From: Mesostigma viride
Taxonomy: Eukaryota > Streptophyta > Mesostigmatophyceae > Mesostigmatales > Mesostigmataceae
Assembly: GCA_009746045.1 (NCBI GenBank)
Contig: RPFO01000917.1
Coordinates: 1-21,442 of the forward strand
Reading direction: 5' to 3'
DNA: 21,442 nt
The notes under the pieces: model-generated
The model's database searches: none
What the model was told of the DNA's origin: nothing
Seen by the model: the letters and a program-made list of their open reading frames with translations, nothing else
Translations under genes and position numbers: made by a program
Part shown: positions 1-7,666 of the stretch, one piece after another
Layout: each line of letters begins with the position of its first letter
How positions within the stretch are numbered: position 1 is the first letter of the stretch

Positions 1-210
1 TAGTGACCCTATAGTGACCGCGGCCTAGGATGGGTCTCACCCTAAGCCCTAAACCCTAAAACCCTAAACCACTTGCAAAAACAGAAGTGCCCCCCTGCCA
101 CCACTGCTCACCAGGTTGTGACATTTAGGCTGGCATCTGTCACCACCCCGGCAGTTGTGATGGTGTGTTGGGGTGTGACAAGGATGGCGAAAAATTGCAC
201 GTACTTACTC
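1..210. other. Left edge: subtelomere-like non-coding sequence
   Basis: No gene is seen here. TAGTGACC occurs twice (1-8 and 12-19), telomere-like heptamers follow at 40-68, and from about 169 the sequence joins the repeat family that surrounds the virus (GGCGAAAAATTG at 186-197 and the end of a repeat module at 210). Open frames in this stretch run through repeats and have no protein-like character. Confidence 0.6.
40..68. repeat. Telomere-like CCCTAAA repeats
   Basis: Four consecutive units are visible: CCCTAAG (40-46), CCCTAAA (47-53), CCCTAAAA (54-61) and CCCTAAA (62-68). On the plus strand of a left chromosome end a TTTAGGG telomere reads CCCTAAA, so orientation fits a left telomere or an interstitial telomeric tract. 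The array is short and imperfect, which favours a subtelomeric or interstitial relic over the true end. Confidence 0.75.
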
Positions 211-238
211 TTAAGAAAAGAACGCCCAATTTTTCGCC
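186..238. repeat. TTAA junction with 12-bp inverted arms (outermost left copy)
   Basis: Perfect 12-bp arms GGCGAAAAATTG (186-197) and CAATTTTTCGCC (227-238) flank a 29-bp spacer whose centre is TTAA (211-214). The left half-site is GCACGTACTTACTC before TTAA; the right half-site is GAAAAGAACGCCC after it. The same two half-sites recur at every complete TTAA junction around the virus (2136, 2236, and inverted at 19486 and 19586), and as single halves at 321, 2026, 19695 and 21417. Confidence 0.85.
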
Positions 239-320
239 ACCCTGCCACCCCTTGGCGCGGGTCATAGGAGGTGTTTGTCAAGGTGTGACAAGGATGGCGA
301 AAAATTGCACGTACTTACTC
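215..320. repeat. 106-bp TTAA-bounded module, outer left copy
   Basis: The segment lies between TTAA at 211-214 and TTAA at 321-324. It begins GAAAAGAACGCCCAATTTTT and ends with GGCGAAAAATTG followed by CACGTACTTACTC, so its two ends form an imperfect inverted repeat around a GC-rich interior. It is identical by eye to 2030-2135 in the same orientation, so the two copies flank the left 1.7-kb element as direct repeats. An inverted near-identical copy is at 19590-19694. Confidence 0.85.
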
Positions 321-375
321 TTAATTAACCCCTAAATGGTCTGGCTGCCGATTTTCCGCCTAAAACTGAGTTACA

Positions 376-389
376 GCCGACACGTCGGC
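376..389. repeat. Hairpin inside left end of the 1.7-kb element
   Basis: GCCGAC and GTCGGC pair around a 2-nt loop (376-389), preceded by AGTTACA. The matching motif near the other end is GCCGATGCATCGGC (1990-2003), a perfect 14-bp palindrome, again preceded by AGTTACA. The two are direct repeats, not inverted ones, as expected for subterminal recognition sites rather than terminal repeats. Confidence 0.6.
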
Positions 390-1989
390 CCCTTCTCGGG
401 GACCAAATGCCGCGAAAACTATTGAGAATTAGGAAAAGTTTAGCTGAGAAGATCGAAAGTTTATAATTTTCCTCACAGCATGGTACTAGGGTTTGCATAC
501 TTCTGACAAAGTTATAGAGGTGTTCTGGCCGGTCAAAGTACAAGGGGTCAGGGTACTTTTTCACGTCCAACGTGCATTCCGGAAAACGACGACCTGGCCA
601 TGGCGGCTTGCGCCCACGCATGGCATTTACGTTTTCGTTCGAATTTTCTGACCAAACTTAGGAAATTGATTTTATACGTCCTAAAGATCACACAGGCCAA
701 TTTTTGGACCGCGGGAATGCCATTTGATAGGTGTCGGCAGCGTTCTTGCTGGAAAAAACTGCGATCAGGCCGGACGATAGAAACGTTGACAGCAATACCT
801 TTCCGGCGTATTTTAAAGGATATATTGGTTTATTTGTACTTTTTATGATACATAGTAGTCGTAAACGTGCAAGGGTGGCCAGAAATCGCCGAATCCAGCG
901 ACCATGCTGCACAACTTTGGTGTGCCGAAATGCGCCATTTTGCGGCCACCGCCTGGGCCAAGGTAACGCCATCCATGCCTGGTAAAGCTTCAGCATCGTT
1001 TTCCTATCGATGTTTGACGTTTATATATACGTTCTAGCTGGTGTAGCACATTCTTTTTGCATTATTCATGCTCTTTCTTGACCCTGGCCTGGCCCCTTTC
1101 TAAAACACCCTTCTTAGATGCTTCCCTCAGTCAGTTGACCTGCCACAGTGTGATGGTGATAAGTTTTAGAGGCTGTATGGGTTTGAATACCTCCATATAT
1201 GTTTGTTATACATTTCCCACACACATATTGCATGAGTGTGAGGCAGTTGGCTGGTCTCTGTGGCATCATCAAGCATGTAACCGGTGAGTAGAAGCTTCCC
1301 ATTGTCAGCATGTGCCACCAGGTGTGCTGGCCATCACCTGGCAAGCTATAGCAGCTTAGGCCTAGTTTATCCTTGCTAGGGCAAGCTGAAATAGGCTTAA
1401 AATCACTAGTTTGTTGGTGGCTGCCTCCTAGAATGCATGCCTTACGTAGGGTATCCGTACCACGTTACCTACGTGCATGGACAAGGTGGCACCTGCACAT
1501 AGGTGCCATGTAAGGGCAGTGTGATGATGCAGTTATGTTTCCCCATCATTGTGGAAGGGAAATGTATTGTGTGGCATGGTTGGGGGCCATATTAGTAGGT
1601 ATTAGTAGGTAGTATGCCCACTCCTACCCCTTGGTTGCTTTTTACCAACGGTACCCCTATGGGCTGTACTGGGTGTAACTGCTGGCATACCCACCCAAAT
1701 GATGACCCCAATGGCTCAAACTGTTCAGCAACTAATTGTTTATCATCCCTGAAGTGGTAGGTGCCTAGCTCTTACAACATAATTCAAAATGCACATTCTA
1801 CCAAAAATGAAAACGCTCGTCTTGACCCCCCTGACTTTGACGGCAGTTATACATGGCCTACCCTGCATATATGTAAGGTTGTGATATACCAACCCGAAGG
1901 GCAACTCATGGACATGCTTGGCCCCCAAGGACAGCCATTGGATATGGGTGGGTTGGATGGCATCTGGTTTGCAAAATTGTGAAGTTACA

Positions 1990-2003
1990 GCCGATGCATC
2001 GGC
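1990..2003. repeat. Perfect 14-bp palindrome inside right end of the left 1.7-kb element
   Basis: GCCGATGCATCGGC equals its own reverse complement. With the AGTTACA before it, it is a second copy of the subterminal motif at 369-389. Confidence 0.65.
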
Positions 2004-2029
2004 AGTATTTCTGCCCATTTAGGGGTTAA

Positions 2030-2135
2030 GAAAAGAACGCCCAATTTTTCGCCACCCTGCCACCCCTTGGCGCGGGTCATAGGAGGTGTTTGTCAAGGTG
2101 TGACAAGGATGGCGAAAAATTGCACGTACTTACTC
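2030..2135. repeat. 106-bp TTAA-bounded module, inner left copy
   Basis: The segment is bounded by TTAA at 2026-2029 and 2136-2139 and is identical by eye to 215-320. Together with that copy it frames the left 1.7-kb element. Its near-identical inverted partner on the right of the virus is 19590-19694. Confidence 0.85.
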
Positions 2136-2139
2136 TTAA

Positions 2140-2235
2140 GAAAAGAACGCCCAATTTTTCGCCACCTCCCCCCACTGGCCGGCGCTGAGGTGGCGTAGGT
2201 TGTTGGATGTGGCGAAAAATTGCACGTACTTACTC
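2140..2235. repeat. 96-bp TTAA-bounded module next to the viral core, left
   Basis: The segment is bounded by TTAA at 2136-2139 and 2236-2239. It has the same ends as the 106-bp module (GAAAAGAACGCCC and its partner GTACTTACTC) but a different interior, with GGCCGGCGCTGAGGTGGCG in the middle. Its inverted partner at 19490-19585 differs at only a few bases. Confidence 0.85.
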
Positions 2236-2239
2236 TTAA

Positions 2240-2312
2240 GAAAAGACCGCCCAATTTTTCGCCATGGCCTCGCAGGGTGAGGGAGCCGGCGAGGGCCGCG
2301 CGGCGGGGTGTG
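2240..2312 (+). repeat. Terminal inverted repeat of the viral core, left
   Basis: 73 bp from GAAAAGACCGCCC to GGCGGGGTGTG match the reverse complement of 19413-19485 without a difference by eye. The first 24 bp share CAATTTTTCGCC with the short modules outside; one base (GACCG instead of GAACG) marks the viral version. The inner part is very GC-rich. Confidence 0.9.
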
Positions 2313-2590
2313 CAGAGTGTCATTTTATTACTCTGTGTAACCTCTGGAAACTCAGGCGACCTATGCAAGAATCCCATACGACCTGCGTCGATGCATGAGA
2401 GGTTTACTCTGGATTAAAAACCCGTAGTTAGAACTGCATTTCGAGACGAATGAAAATTGTTTTCAGCATGCATTGACGCGTTGTATACTGCATAAACGAA
2501 TTCATTAAAATTTATATCACGTTCACATTCGTTATCAGCTCAACAAGAGCGAAATGGCAAGCTCGTTGCCGTCGTCAACAAGACGACACT
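2313..2590. other. Non-coding stretch between left TIR and first gene
   Basis: No convincing gene is seen in these 278 bp. The part from about 2400 is A/T-rich and includes ATTAAAATTTATATCACG near 2504. It would hold the 3' end and possible polyadenylation signal of the minus-strand gene that ends at 2591. I see no strong hairpin. Confidence 0.4.
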
Positions 2591-3166
2591 CTACTCCTTG
2601 TCCTTGGAGTTTCCAGTCTGGCTCTTCACAACGTTCGAGCCGGTCTTCCTCTTGTAGACATGGCCGTGGGAGCTTGACGCTTCCTCGCGGCTCCTCTTCC
2701 TGCCATGGGAAGTGGCGGTCTTTGCGTCCTCGAAACCCTTCTTTGCCTCCTCCCATGCCTTGTAGAGGGTAACGGGGGCAATGCCTGGCTGGCGCTTGGA
2801 CTTTGAGAAGCCATCGACGAATTCGTCGACCATCTTAACGCATCCGTCGGCTTGGTCGAGGCGAATCCACTCACATCGGTCCTCGACCTTCCTCGGCCTT
2901 GCCGCGTTCCTCTCGTAGACCCACTCGACGCAAATTTTGGGCGTCTTGCGGTCGACATCGTCATATCCGGCGTCGTGAATCTTGAAGACCTCGCAGGTAG
3001 GTCCGGTGCCTCCAACAGCACCTTCGTTTCCGGAAAGAAGGGAGACCTTGTGCGTCAGGTGTGCGAGCTGGTCAGATATCTTTGTCTGGCCGTCCTCGAG
3101 ACCATCGAGGATTTTTCCAAGCGTGGCCAACGCCTTCTCGCAGGGCCCTGCGTTTCGGGAAGCCAT
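2591..3166 (-). CDS. Hypothetical 191-aa protein with basic C-terminus
   Basis: I do not recognise this protein. It begins MASRNAGPCEK and residues 1-45 look helical, with heptad-like Leu/Ile spacing. A central part rich in Trp, Cys and acidic residues (about 60-125) looks folded. The last 40 residues are charged and contain two basic clusters, GRKRSREE and YKRKTG, that could act as nuclear localisation or nucleic-acid-binding signals. It is the first gene inside the left TIR, and 342 bp separate it from the next gene, so it probably has its own promoter. A second open frame (2626-3021, same strand) lies inside it but is an Arg/Ser/Thr-rich shadow. Function unknown. Confidence 0.65.
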   Translation of the reverse strand: MASRNAGPCEKALATLGKILDGLEDGQTKISDQLAHLTHKVSLLSGNEGAVGGTGPTCEVFKIHDAGYDDVDRKTPKICVEWVYERNAARPRKVEDRCEWIRLDQADGCVKMVDEFVDGFSKSKRQPGIAPVTLYKAWEEAKKGFEDAKTATSHGRKRSREEASSSHGHVYKRKTGSNVVKSQTGNSKDKE

Positions 3167-3508
3167 GGCTACCGGCAGAGGGCTTGCAACGTGAGATGCG
3201 TGACTTGCACGTGATTTTGCCTATTTGTGCACAATGTGCCAAGGTCCGTTACGTCTGCTGGCACGGCCTGGACAGGACGCGAAGGTGGCTGGACTTGTAC
3301 AAGTGTCGAACTTGGCTAAATTTCGGAGCGATGCAAGTCTAAGGTGGCCTCTACCACGTGGCGAGTTCTGGGACGTGAATTTAGGTAAAAAGACTCGTAA
3401 GCGTGCGAGTAATCAACTGGGTCACTTGTCAATCGCCTGAACGAAGATTCTAGAGTGTCCACGAGAGTGAATTTTCCGAAGCAACCACCCATATATGATG
3501 CGCAGAAA
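3167..3508. other. Intergenic region of 342 bp, probable promoter of the 191-aa gene
   Basis: No gene with protein-like composition is seen. A 79-aa minus-strand frame (3316-3555) overlaps the end of the neighbouring gene and looks spurious. A CCACGTGG palindrome lies at 3354-3361. This space should contain the promoter of the 191-aa gene and the 3' end of the 170-aa gene. Confidence 0.4.
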
Positions 3509-4021
3509 TTACTTGCCATGACATTTGCATTTATTAAAACCTCGCACCCTCTCAAATTGTAACACGCAGACGAAAGAATCGTATGCAGCGACGTTTTGAT
3601 ATTCCGTGTCTCCTACGTCCCTATCTATGTGGGCCAACCTTATCTCCAGAATGCCCCCGTTCCTAAAGAGATGTGGATTCCTCAAATTGAAATATGCGTG
3701 ATCATTGATCAAAGAATAGTCGAAAGTGGTCGTTGTTGCTGTTGCTTTTTTGCATATTTCTGATCCCAACACAACCCCCTGGTCCAAATTGTGCTCACCA
3801 CCCAAGAAACTAGGGGATACCAAGCCAATGAGCACGTGAGGGGGGTTGCTTTCGATTCCTGCAATGGACGCAAAGTGAAGCCCGCCTCTCCAATCCCCGT
3901 CAATGATGGGAGCACTTGGATCTGGCTTAATTTTAAAACGAAATGCCGCATTGTCAACGTCACTGTCACTCGATGAAGCCTCGCTGTCAAGTACTATCTG
4001 GTAATAATTTGGATAGTCCAT
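3509..4021 (-). CDS. Probable virion beta-sandwich protein (170 aa)
   Basis: The protein starts MDYPNYYQIVLDSE, followed by an Asp/Ser-rich stretch and then alternating hydrophobic strands (AAFRFKIKP, GLHFASIAG, HVLIGLVSP, YFNLRNPHLF, ILEIRLAHI, FVCVLQFERV). That pattern suggests a small all-beta fold of the jelly-roll or Ig-like kind. Small beta-sandwich proteins of this size accompany capsid genes in PLVs and virophages, where they serve as minor capsid or vertex components. That role is inferred from pattern and from its place in the virion gene block. No signal peptide or membrane segment is seen. The A/T-rich AAATATCTATCCATATCATG just upstream is a likely promoter element. Confidence 0.6.
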   Translation of the reverse strand: MDYPNYYQIVLDSEASSSDSDVDNAAFRFKIKPDPSAPIIDGDWRGGLHFASIAGIESNPPHVLIGLVSPSFLGGEHNLDQGVVLGSEICKKATATTTTFDYSLINDHAYFNLRNPHLFRNGGILEIRLAHIDRDVGDTEYQNVAAYDSFVCVLQFERVRGFNKCKCHGK

Positions 4022-4059
4022 TGCTTACATGATATGGATAGATATTTAGTTATAGAGGC

Positions 4060-5772
4060 CTATGCTGGAGGAGTTAACGGTGCCCCCCACTTGGCGGCAA
4101 GGTATTGACGGATCATCGTCAGTTCGGCGGAAGTCTTGTACGTGTTGTAAATGAGCACCTCGCCGATCCAGCCGTCGAAGGCACGTTGACCGTTGGCTGA
4201 GTCGCCGCCCAAGTTCAGGTTGGCGGCGAAAGGGGCTGATGTGAAGCTGTTACTGACGACCGTGCCCTCCCTACCGTCGAACGTCGCGCTCCACACCTTG
4301 GGGGTGACCGATGCATCGTACGAGACGTGGAGGACGTGAGGTTGGTCGTCGAAAAACTGACTGCCGGTCGCCACTTCCTTGACGGCCGTGTTGGACGCGT
4401 AATTTGTTACTTTGAGCGAGTCTGTCTGGTACACAATGGCAGGCGTGCTTCCGGGCGCGCACAACATCATGCCTTTTGTCGCTGTGCCTGATGAGACGTA
4501 AGGATCTGGGCGGGCGAGTGCTGTGTTGCGCTGTTTGGCGACGATCACGATGGTGCGCGTGTTCGCGTTGAGGATGTTTCCGGAATACGCCAAAAAACGC
4601 TGGCTGGAGTAGTAGAACCGAAGCCACGAAGATGCGGAGGATAGAGACGTCGCGTCTCTTTCTGGTTGCATGCCGCTTGTTGCCTGCGTCAGGTGGTAGG
4701 TGTTCTTCTTGTCCGCCATCCTGCCGACCTTGGACGCGTACGCGGGAGCCCCTCCCGTTCCGTCGCTGTTGACGGAAAGGGTGGACACGTCCGATGGATC
4801 GTACCACGCCAAGACGGACGAGTCCGAAGCGGGGTTGTAAACTGGCGTATACGTAAAAGTAAGAGAGTTAGACGCCGAGTTCCCGTTACCCGACACGGAG
4901 TCTGTCGCCGCGTTGGAACCCACGCTGACGGTCGTCAACGTGTTCGAGGTTCCTGACACGTCGAACGTGTAAAACGCCGCGTTTACCTGCACCAAGTTGG
5001 ACGCCGTCCCGTTGGTAACGACGATGTCCCCGAGCGCGAAACCAGTGACTGACCGGCTGAAGGTGGCCGTCACGCCGACTGGGCTCGTGGACGGTGTTGC
5101 CCCGGCCGAAGTCGCGAGGGTGACTGTAGGCGGCGGGGAGTAGGTGAACGCGACCGTGTTGGACTCGGCGTTTGTGACCCCGAATTCGCCTACCGTCGTG
5201 CCATCGACCACCCTCACGGTCGTCTGGGAGTATGGAGTGGTCGGTGTCACTGCGAACTGGTATGATGCCCCGGTACCGGTTACCGACGACACTGCTCCGT
5301 TGTTCACGTAGATGTCCCCGCTACCAAACCCGGTCACGGGCTTGTCAAATGTGACATCCATTGTGACGGGGCTTGTGGTTGGATACGTCCCTGCCGTTGT
5401 AGCAAGCGTGACGGCGGTGGGAGGAGGGGTGTAGGTGAATGATAACAGATTAGAGTCTTCGTTGTACGCACCAGACACCCCTGTTACCTTATTTTCTTTC
5501 ACGGAAACCGTGGTTGGGATCGAACCTGTGATATTTGTTATGTCAAAAAAGTACGTCGCCGGTGCACCTAAAAATAGGTCGACTGCCGTTCCGTTTGTCA
5601 CGTCAATGTCTGATAGATCAAAACCCGTGACGTCTTCATTGAATGTCGCCATCACGAAAACGGGGACATTCGATGGTGTAAGGTCCACTGTTGATAACCC
5701 AACCGTGACCGAGGTACTAGGAACGCGGCGTTTATATAAAAGAGCGGGGCATATACCACTATCCAGCAACAT
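4060..5772 (-). CDS. Fibre-like adhesin: three Ig-like repeats plus LamG/ConA-like head
   Basis: Residues about 20-115, 116-215 and 216-312 are three repeats of roughly 100 aa with the pattern ...TFxxxVTGFxxxDIxVxNG...SNxxxFTYxPP, typical of bacterial Ig-like (Big_12-type) domains. Residues about 318-570 match a concanavalin A-like/LamG jelly roll: VLAWYDPSDVSTLSV at its start and GWIGEVLIYNTYKTSAEL near its end are family hallmarks. A stalk of Ig repeats with a lectin-like head fits host-cell attachment or glycan binding. The start at 5772 leaves only about 20 residues before the first repeat, so no obvious capsid anchor is present. A 59-aa frame lies directly upstream in the same frame, separated by a single TAG (5782-5784). 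The anchor may therefore be the upstream product, or the start may be shortened. Confidence 0.8.
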   Translation of the reverse strand: MLLDSGICPALLYKRRVPSTSVTVGLSTVDLTPSNVPVFVMATFNEDVTGFDLSDIDVTNGTAVDLFLGAPATYFFDITNITGSIPTTVSVKENKVTGVSGAYNEDSNLLSFTYTPPPTAVTLATTAGTYPTTSPVTMDVTFDKPVTGFGSGDIYVNNGAVSSVTGTGASYQFAVTPTTPYSQTTVRVVDGTTVGEFGVTNAESNTVAFTYSPPPTVTLATSAGATPSTSPVGVTATFSRSVTGFALGDIVVTNGTASNLVQVNAAFYTFDVSGTSNTLTTVSVGSNAATDSVSGNGNSASNSLTFTYTPVYNPASDSSVLAWYDPSDVSTLSVNSDGTGGAPAYASKVGRMADKKNTYHLTQATSGMQPERDATSLSSASSWLRFYYSSQRFLAYSGNILNANTRTIVIVAKQRNTALARPDPYVSSGTATKGMMLCAPGSTPAIVYQTDSLKVTNYASNTAVKEVATGSQFFDDQPHVLHVSYDASVTPKVWSATFDGREGTVVSNSFTSAPFAANLNLGGDSANGQRAFDGWIGEVLIYNTYKTSAELTMIRQYLAAKWGAPLTPPA

Positions 5773-5781
5773 TTGTATAGA

Positions 5782-5961
5782 CTAATCGTCGTTATTTTTT
5801 TGGTTTGGTAGCGGATACTTGAAGGTGGGGAGAAGGGGCAATGCTCGTCTAGCTGGCATTGTCATGGACAGACCAGAATCTGCCATTTCAGGAATGTCAA
5901 AAATCAACTTCAACCTGTTAAACGGATTAGCTGTGATGCTAGGGTCTCGAAAGTAGTCCAT
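5782..5961 (-). CDS. Small 59-aa protein upstream of the fibre gene
   Basis: The frame runs from ATG at 5961 to TAG at 5782-5784, starts MDYFRDPSITANPF and ends QKNNDD. It has a Pro-rich middle (MPARRALPLLPTF) and no membrane segment. AAAAAATATATACGTGTG upstream looks like a TATA-type promoter. It is in the same frame as the fibre gene (start 5772), with only TAG plus three sense codons between its last residue and the fibre ATG. It may be an independent small virion protein, or the N-terminal anchor of the fibre cut off by a nonsense change or read through. The opening MDY is shared with the 170-aa protein at 3509-4021. Confidence 0.55.
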   Translation of the reverse strand: MDYFRDPSITANPFNRLKLIFDIPEMADSGLSMTMPARRALPLLPTFKYPLPNQKNNDD

Positions 5962-5989
5962 CGTTTGTCATTACACACGTATATATTTT

Positions 5990-7294
5990 TTAGAGGTACA
6001 CGGCTGCCTGCCTGCCTGCAGCGATGTCCATCTTTGATTCGCACTCCGTGAAGATGTAGGAAATGCAGTCCGTCGCTCCCTTCTCGACTCGCAGCGTGAC
6101 CACCGATGCCGTGCCACGAAGGTCAAGGCCGCTCATGTACTCTGGACCGGCACACGGCATATTAAGGTGACACGCCATCGTGAAGTTGTTGTTTAGCCAC
6201 GTGGTAGGAGTCATGCCCTCCCGGACACAGGACAAGACATTCCCCTGGTCACCGAACGCGGACAACAGATTGATCCACGCCTCGGTTGCGTTCGTACGGT
6301 ATCCAGGCGCTAGGTTGGATCCGTTGATGTCGTATTGGTAGGAAGTCATACCATCCGCGATGTGATTGAACATCGTATTGCCAGATGCGTTGGTCACGTC
6401 CGCGCCGGCAGCAACCTGAATCGCCAGGAGTTTGCTGGCGGACGCGGAAGACAGCGACGCCTTGATGGCATAGGGAGTGCGAGTCCCGAGCGACTGTTTG
6501 GTGGACTGCCACGTCCGCCACTTGAAGGAGAGAGTTCCACCCTCGGCAAGCCTGGACGAGAAAATCTGGCCCACGATATCTTCTTGGAACCTGTACGTGT
6601 CGATGCTAAAGTGGATGTTGCTCAGTTCGAAACCAACCCCCGTTCCTGCGTCAACGGCCACGATGCCACCAGCAGCTGCTTGCGCCACGCTAGGAAGCAT
6701 CACCCCTCCGTCCATGAGTGTGATTCGGATCTCGATGGGGGGGAAGAGACTCAGATCCACGATCCGAGGCTCGCCACTCAGGAATCCCAAAAAGTGGTCA
6801 ATGACGCCGTCCACTGCGGTGTTTGCCTTCACGTTGTTTGTGAGAGCGCCAGCCGCATCAGCAATGACGATGTTGTTATTCTTCGACCAACCAGCGGGAG
6901 CCTGCGCGAGATTGTACTCGACACCGCCGTGCACCGAGAGCAGCGTATGGAACAGCTGGGAGTAGTCGTTGATGCTGTCGACGGTCTGACCTCCTGCCAG
7001 TACCTCGAGGCGCCTGATGATGGAGGACGTGTACGCGGGGAACTTTGCGAACCCCGCCGTGGTCGTGGGGGTCCCCGTGAAAAACATTGCGAAGGAGTGC
7101 AAGTCCACGAACCCGGACGTGGGGAGGCGGACCGCGACCACAGACCCTTGTTTGATGCCGTCGCTTGCTGAGAGGGTGCTGAGATGGACTCGTTGAGTCG
7201 TGTGCTGACCCAGCGCCTTCACGAGGTATTGCATGGACTTGGGGATAGCGCGCGAGTACCAGGAATTGTCCGAAGCCATAGATTGTGTATACAT
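5990..7294 (-). CDS. Major capsid protein candidate (434 aa, double jelly-roll type)
   Basis: This is probably the major capsid protein, the unit of the icosahedral shell. Around residues 50-110 it carries the pattern VVAVRLPTSGFVDLHSFAMF...FPAYTSSIIRRLEVLAGGQ...INDYSQL, which resembles the first jelly roll of PLV-type capsid proteins (hydrophobic strands, then the inner strand and 'GQxVxxINxY'). The rest is strand-rich, with few charged clusters and no signal peptide. Its length is in the lower range for PLV and virophage capsid proteins. It sits between the 59-aa and the 118-aa genes in the virion block; AAAAATATCTCATTCGAATG directly precedes the ATG. The start could also be Met6 (7279). 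The assignment is by pattern and context; structure prediction would settle the double jelly roll. Confidence 0.75.
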   Translation of the reverse strand: MYTQSMASDNSWYSRAIPKSMQYLVKALGQHTTQRVHLSTLSASDGIKQGSVVAVRLPTSGFVDLHSFAMFFTGTPTTTAGFAKFPAYTSSIIRRLEVLAGGQTVDSINDYSQLFHTLLSVHGGVEYNLAQAPAGWSKNNNIVIADAAGALTNNVKANTAVDGVIDHFLGFLSGEPRIVDLSLFPPIEIRITLMDGGVMLPSVAQAAAGGIVAVDAGTGVGFELSNIHFSIDTYRFQEDIVGQIFSSRLAEGGTLSFKWRTWQSTKQSLGTRTPYAIKASLSSASASKLLAIQVAAGADVTNASGNTMFNHIADGMTSYQYDINGSNLAPGYRTNATEAWINLLSAFGDQGNVLSCVREGMTPTTWLNNNFTMACHLNMPCAGPEYMSGLDLRGTASVVTLRVEKGATDCISYIFTECESKMDIAAGRQAAVYL

Positions 7295-7309
7295 TCGAAT
7301 GAGATATTT

Positions 7310-7666
7310 TTACTGAAGAAGCTGGCCGAGTATGGGATTTTTTACCTTCGCTCCATCAACCCGTCTTTCGAGGTTGGACAAGGCGCTCAGACCAGTGTTT
7401 GCGACCGAGTACGCTTTCCCGAGCAGCGTACTCTTCGCGATCATGTTGGATGGGATGTGTCCGAGCGCGGAATCGACAATGCCCGCCGCCTGTTTGGCAG
7501 CCCGCGCCCCGTCGCCAATTTTTGAGATGACTTCGCCAGCGACGTGCCCGGCTTTCTTGACAGCTGACACGATGGCCGCCCCGTCGCCGACCCTCTTGAT
7601 AGCGTTGCCGGCAAACTCTCCCACGCGTCTAGCCACGTTTCCGATTGCTCCAAAATTAACTTTCAT
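7310..7666 (-). CDS. Gly/Ala-rich amphipathic minor virion protein (118 aa)
   Basis: I start this gene at ATG 7666 (MKVNFGAIGNVARRVGEF) because that ATG overlaps the stop of the upstream gene by 11 nt (ATGAAAGTTAA). The 21 codons further upstream lie within that gene. The protein is made of Gly/Ala/Val/Lys amphipathic helices (IKRVGDGAAIVSAVKKAG, VISKIGDGARAAKQAAG) with no Cys or Trp. Small proteins of this type next to capsid genes in adenoviruses, PLVs and related viruses are internal cement or membrane-active proteins (adenovirus protein VI is the best known). That role is inferred. It lies 15 bp upstream of the major capsid gene start. Confidence 0.7.
   Translation of the reverse strand: MKVNFGAIGNVARRVGEFAGNAIKRVGDGAAIVSAVKKAGHVAGEVISKIGDGARAAKQAAGIVDSALGHIPSNMIAKSTLLGKAYSVANTGLSALSNLERRVDGAKVKNPILGQLLQ

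Larger units (their letters stand above)
325..2025. mobile_element. Left 1.7-kb non-coding TTAA element
   Basis: A unit of about 1.7 kb interrupts the repeat family exactly at a TTAA (321-324 and 2026-2029). Its ends mirror each other: TTAACCCCTAAATGG at 325-339 and CCATTTAGGGGTTAA at 2015-2029. Related direct repeats AGTTACAGCCGA(N4)TCGGC, each containing a hairpin, lie just inside both ends (369-389 and 1983-2003). No protein-like open frame is seen, so it would be a non-autonomous element, resembling a MITE with TTAA target choice such as piggyBac-type elements use. Much of it is related, inverted and diverged, to 19699-21416, most clearly about 530-1110 against about 20630-21210. Which TTAA copy belongs to the element and which to the target is uncertain at the left end. 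Confidence 0.75.

Noticed and set aside
1-30. Possible cloning-vector remnant
   Set aside because: CTATAGTGA and GCGGCC recall polylinker and T7 promoter text, but the match does not extend.
325-1344. Short open frames inside the left 1.7-kb element
   Set aside because: None is kept in the related right element, and none has protein-like composition.
215-2135. LTR retrotransposon, with 106-bp direct repeats as LTRs
   Set aside because: The repeats lack LTR features, no gag/pol is present, and the boundaries are TTAA junctions with inverted ends.
2093-2417. Open frames in the left repeat modules (and mirror copies at 19356-19632)
   Set aside because: The frames exist only because inverted repeats lack stops; the peptides read through TIRs and module boundaries.
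3316-3555. 79-aa minus-strand open frame
   Set aside because: It overlaps the end of the 170-aa gene and has no protein-like pattern.
6335-7171. 278-aa open frame on the plus strand
   Set aside because: It is antisense to the major capsid gene, Arg/Gly/Asp/His-rich and without domain-like pattern; the capsid frame is clearly the real one.
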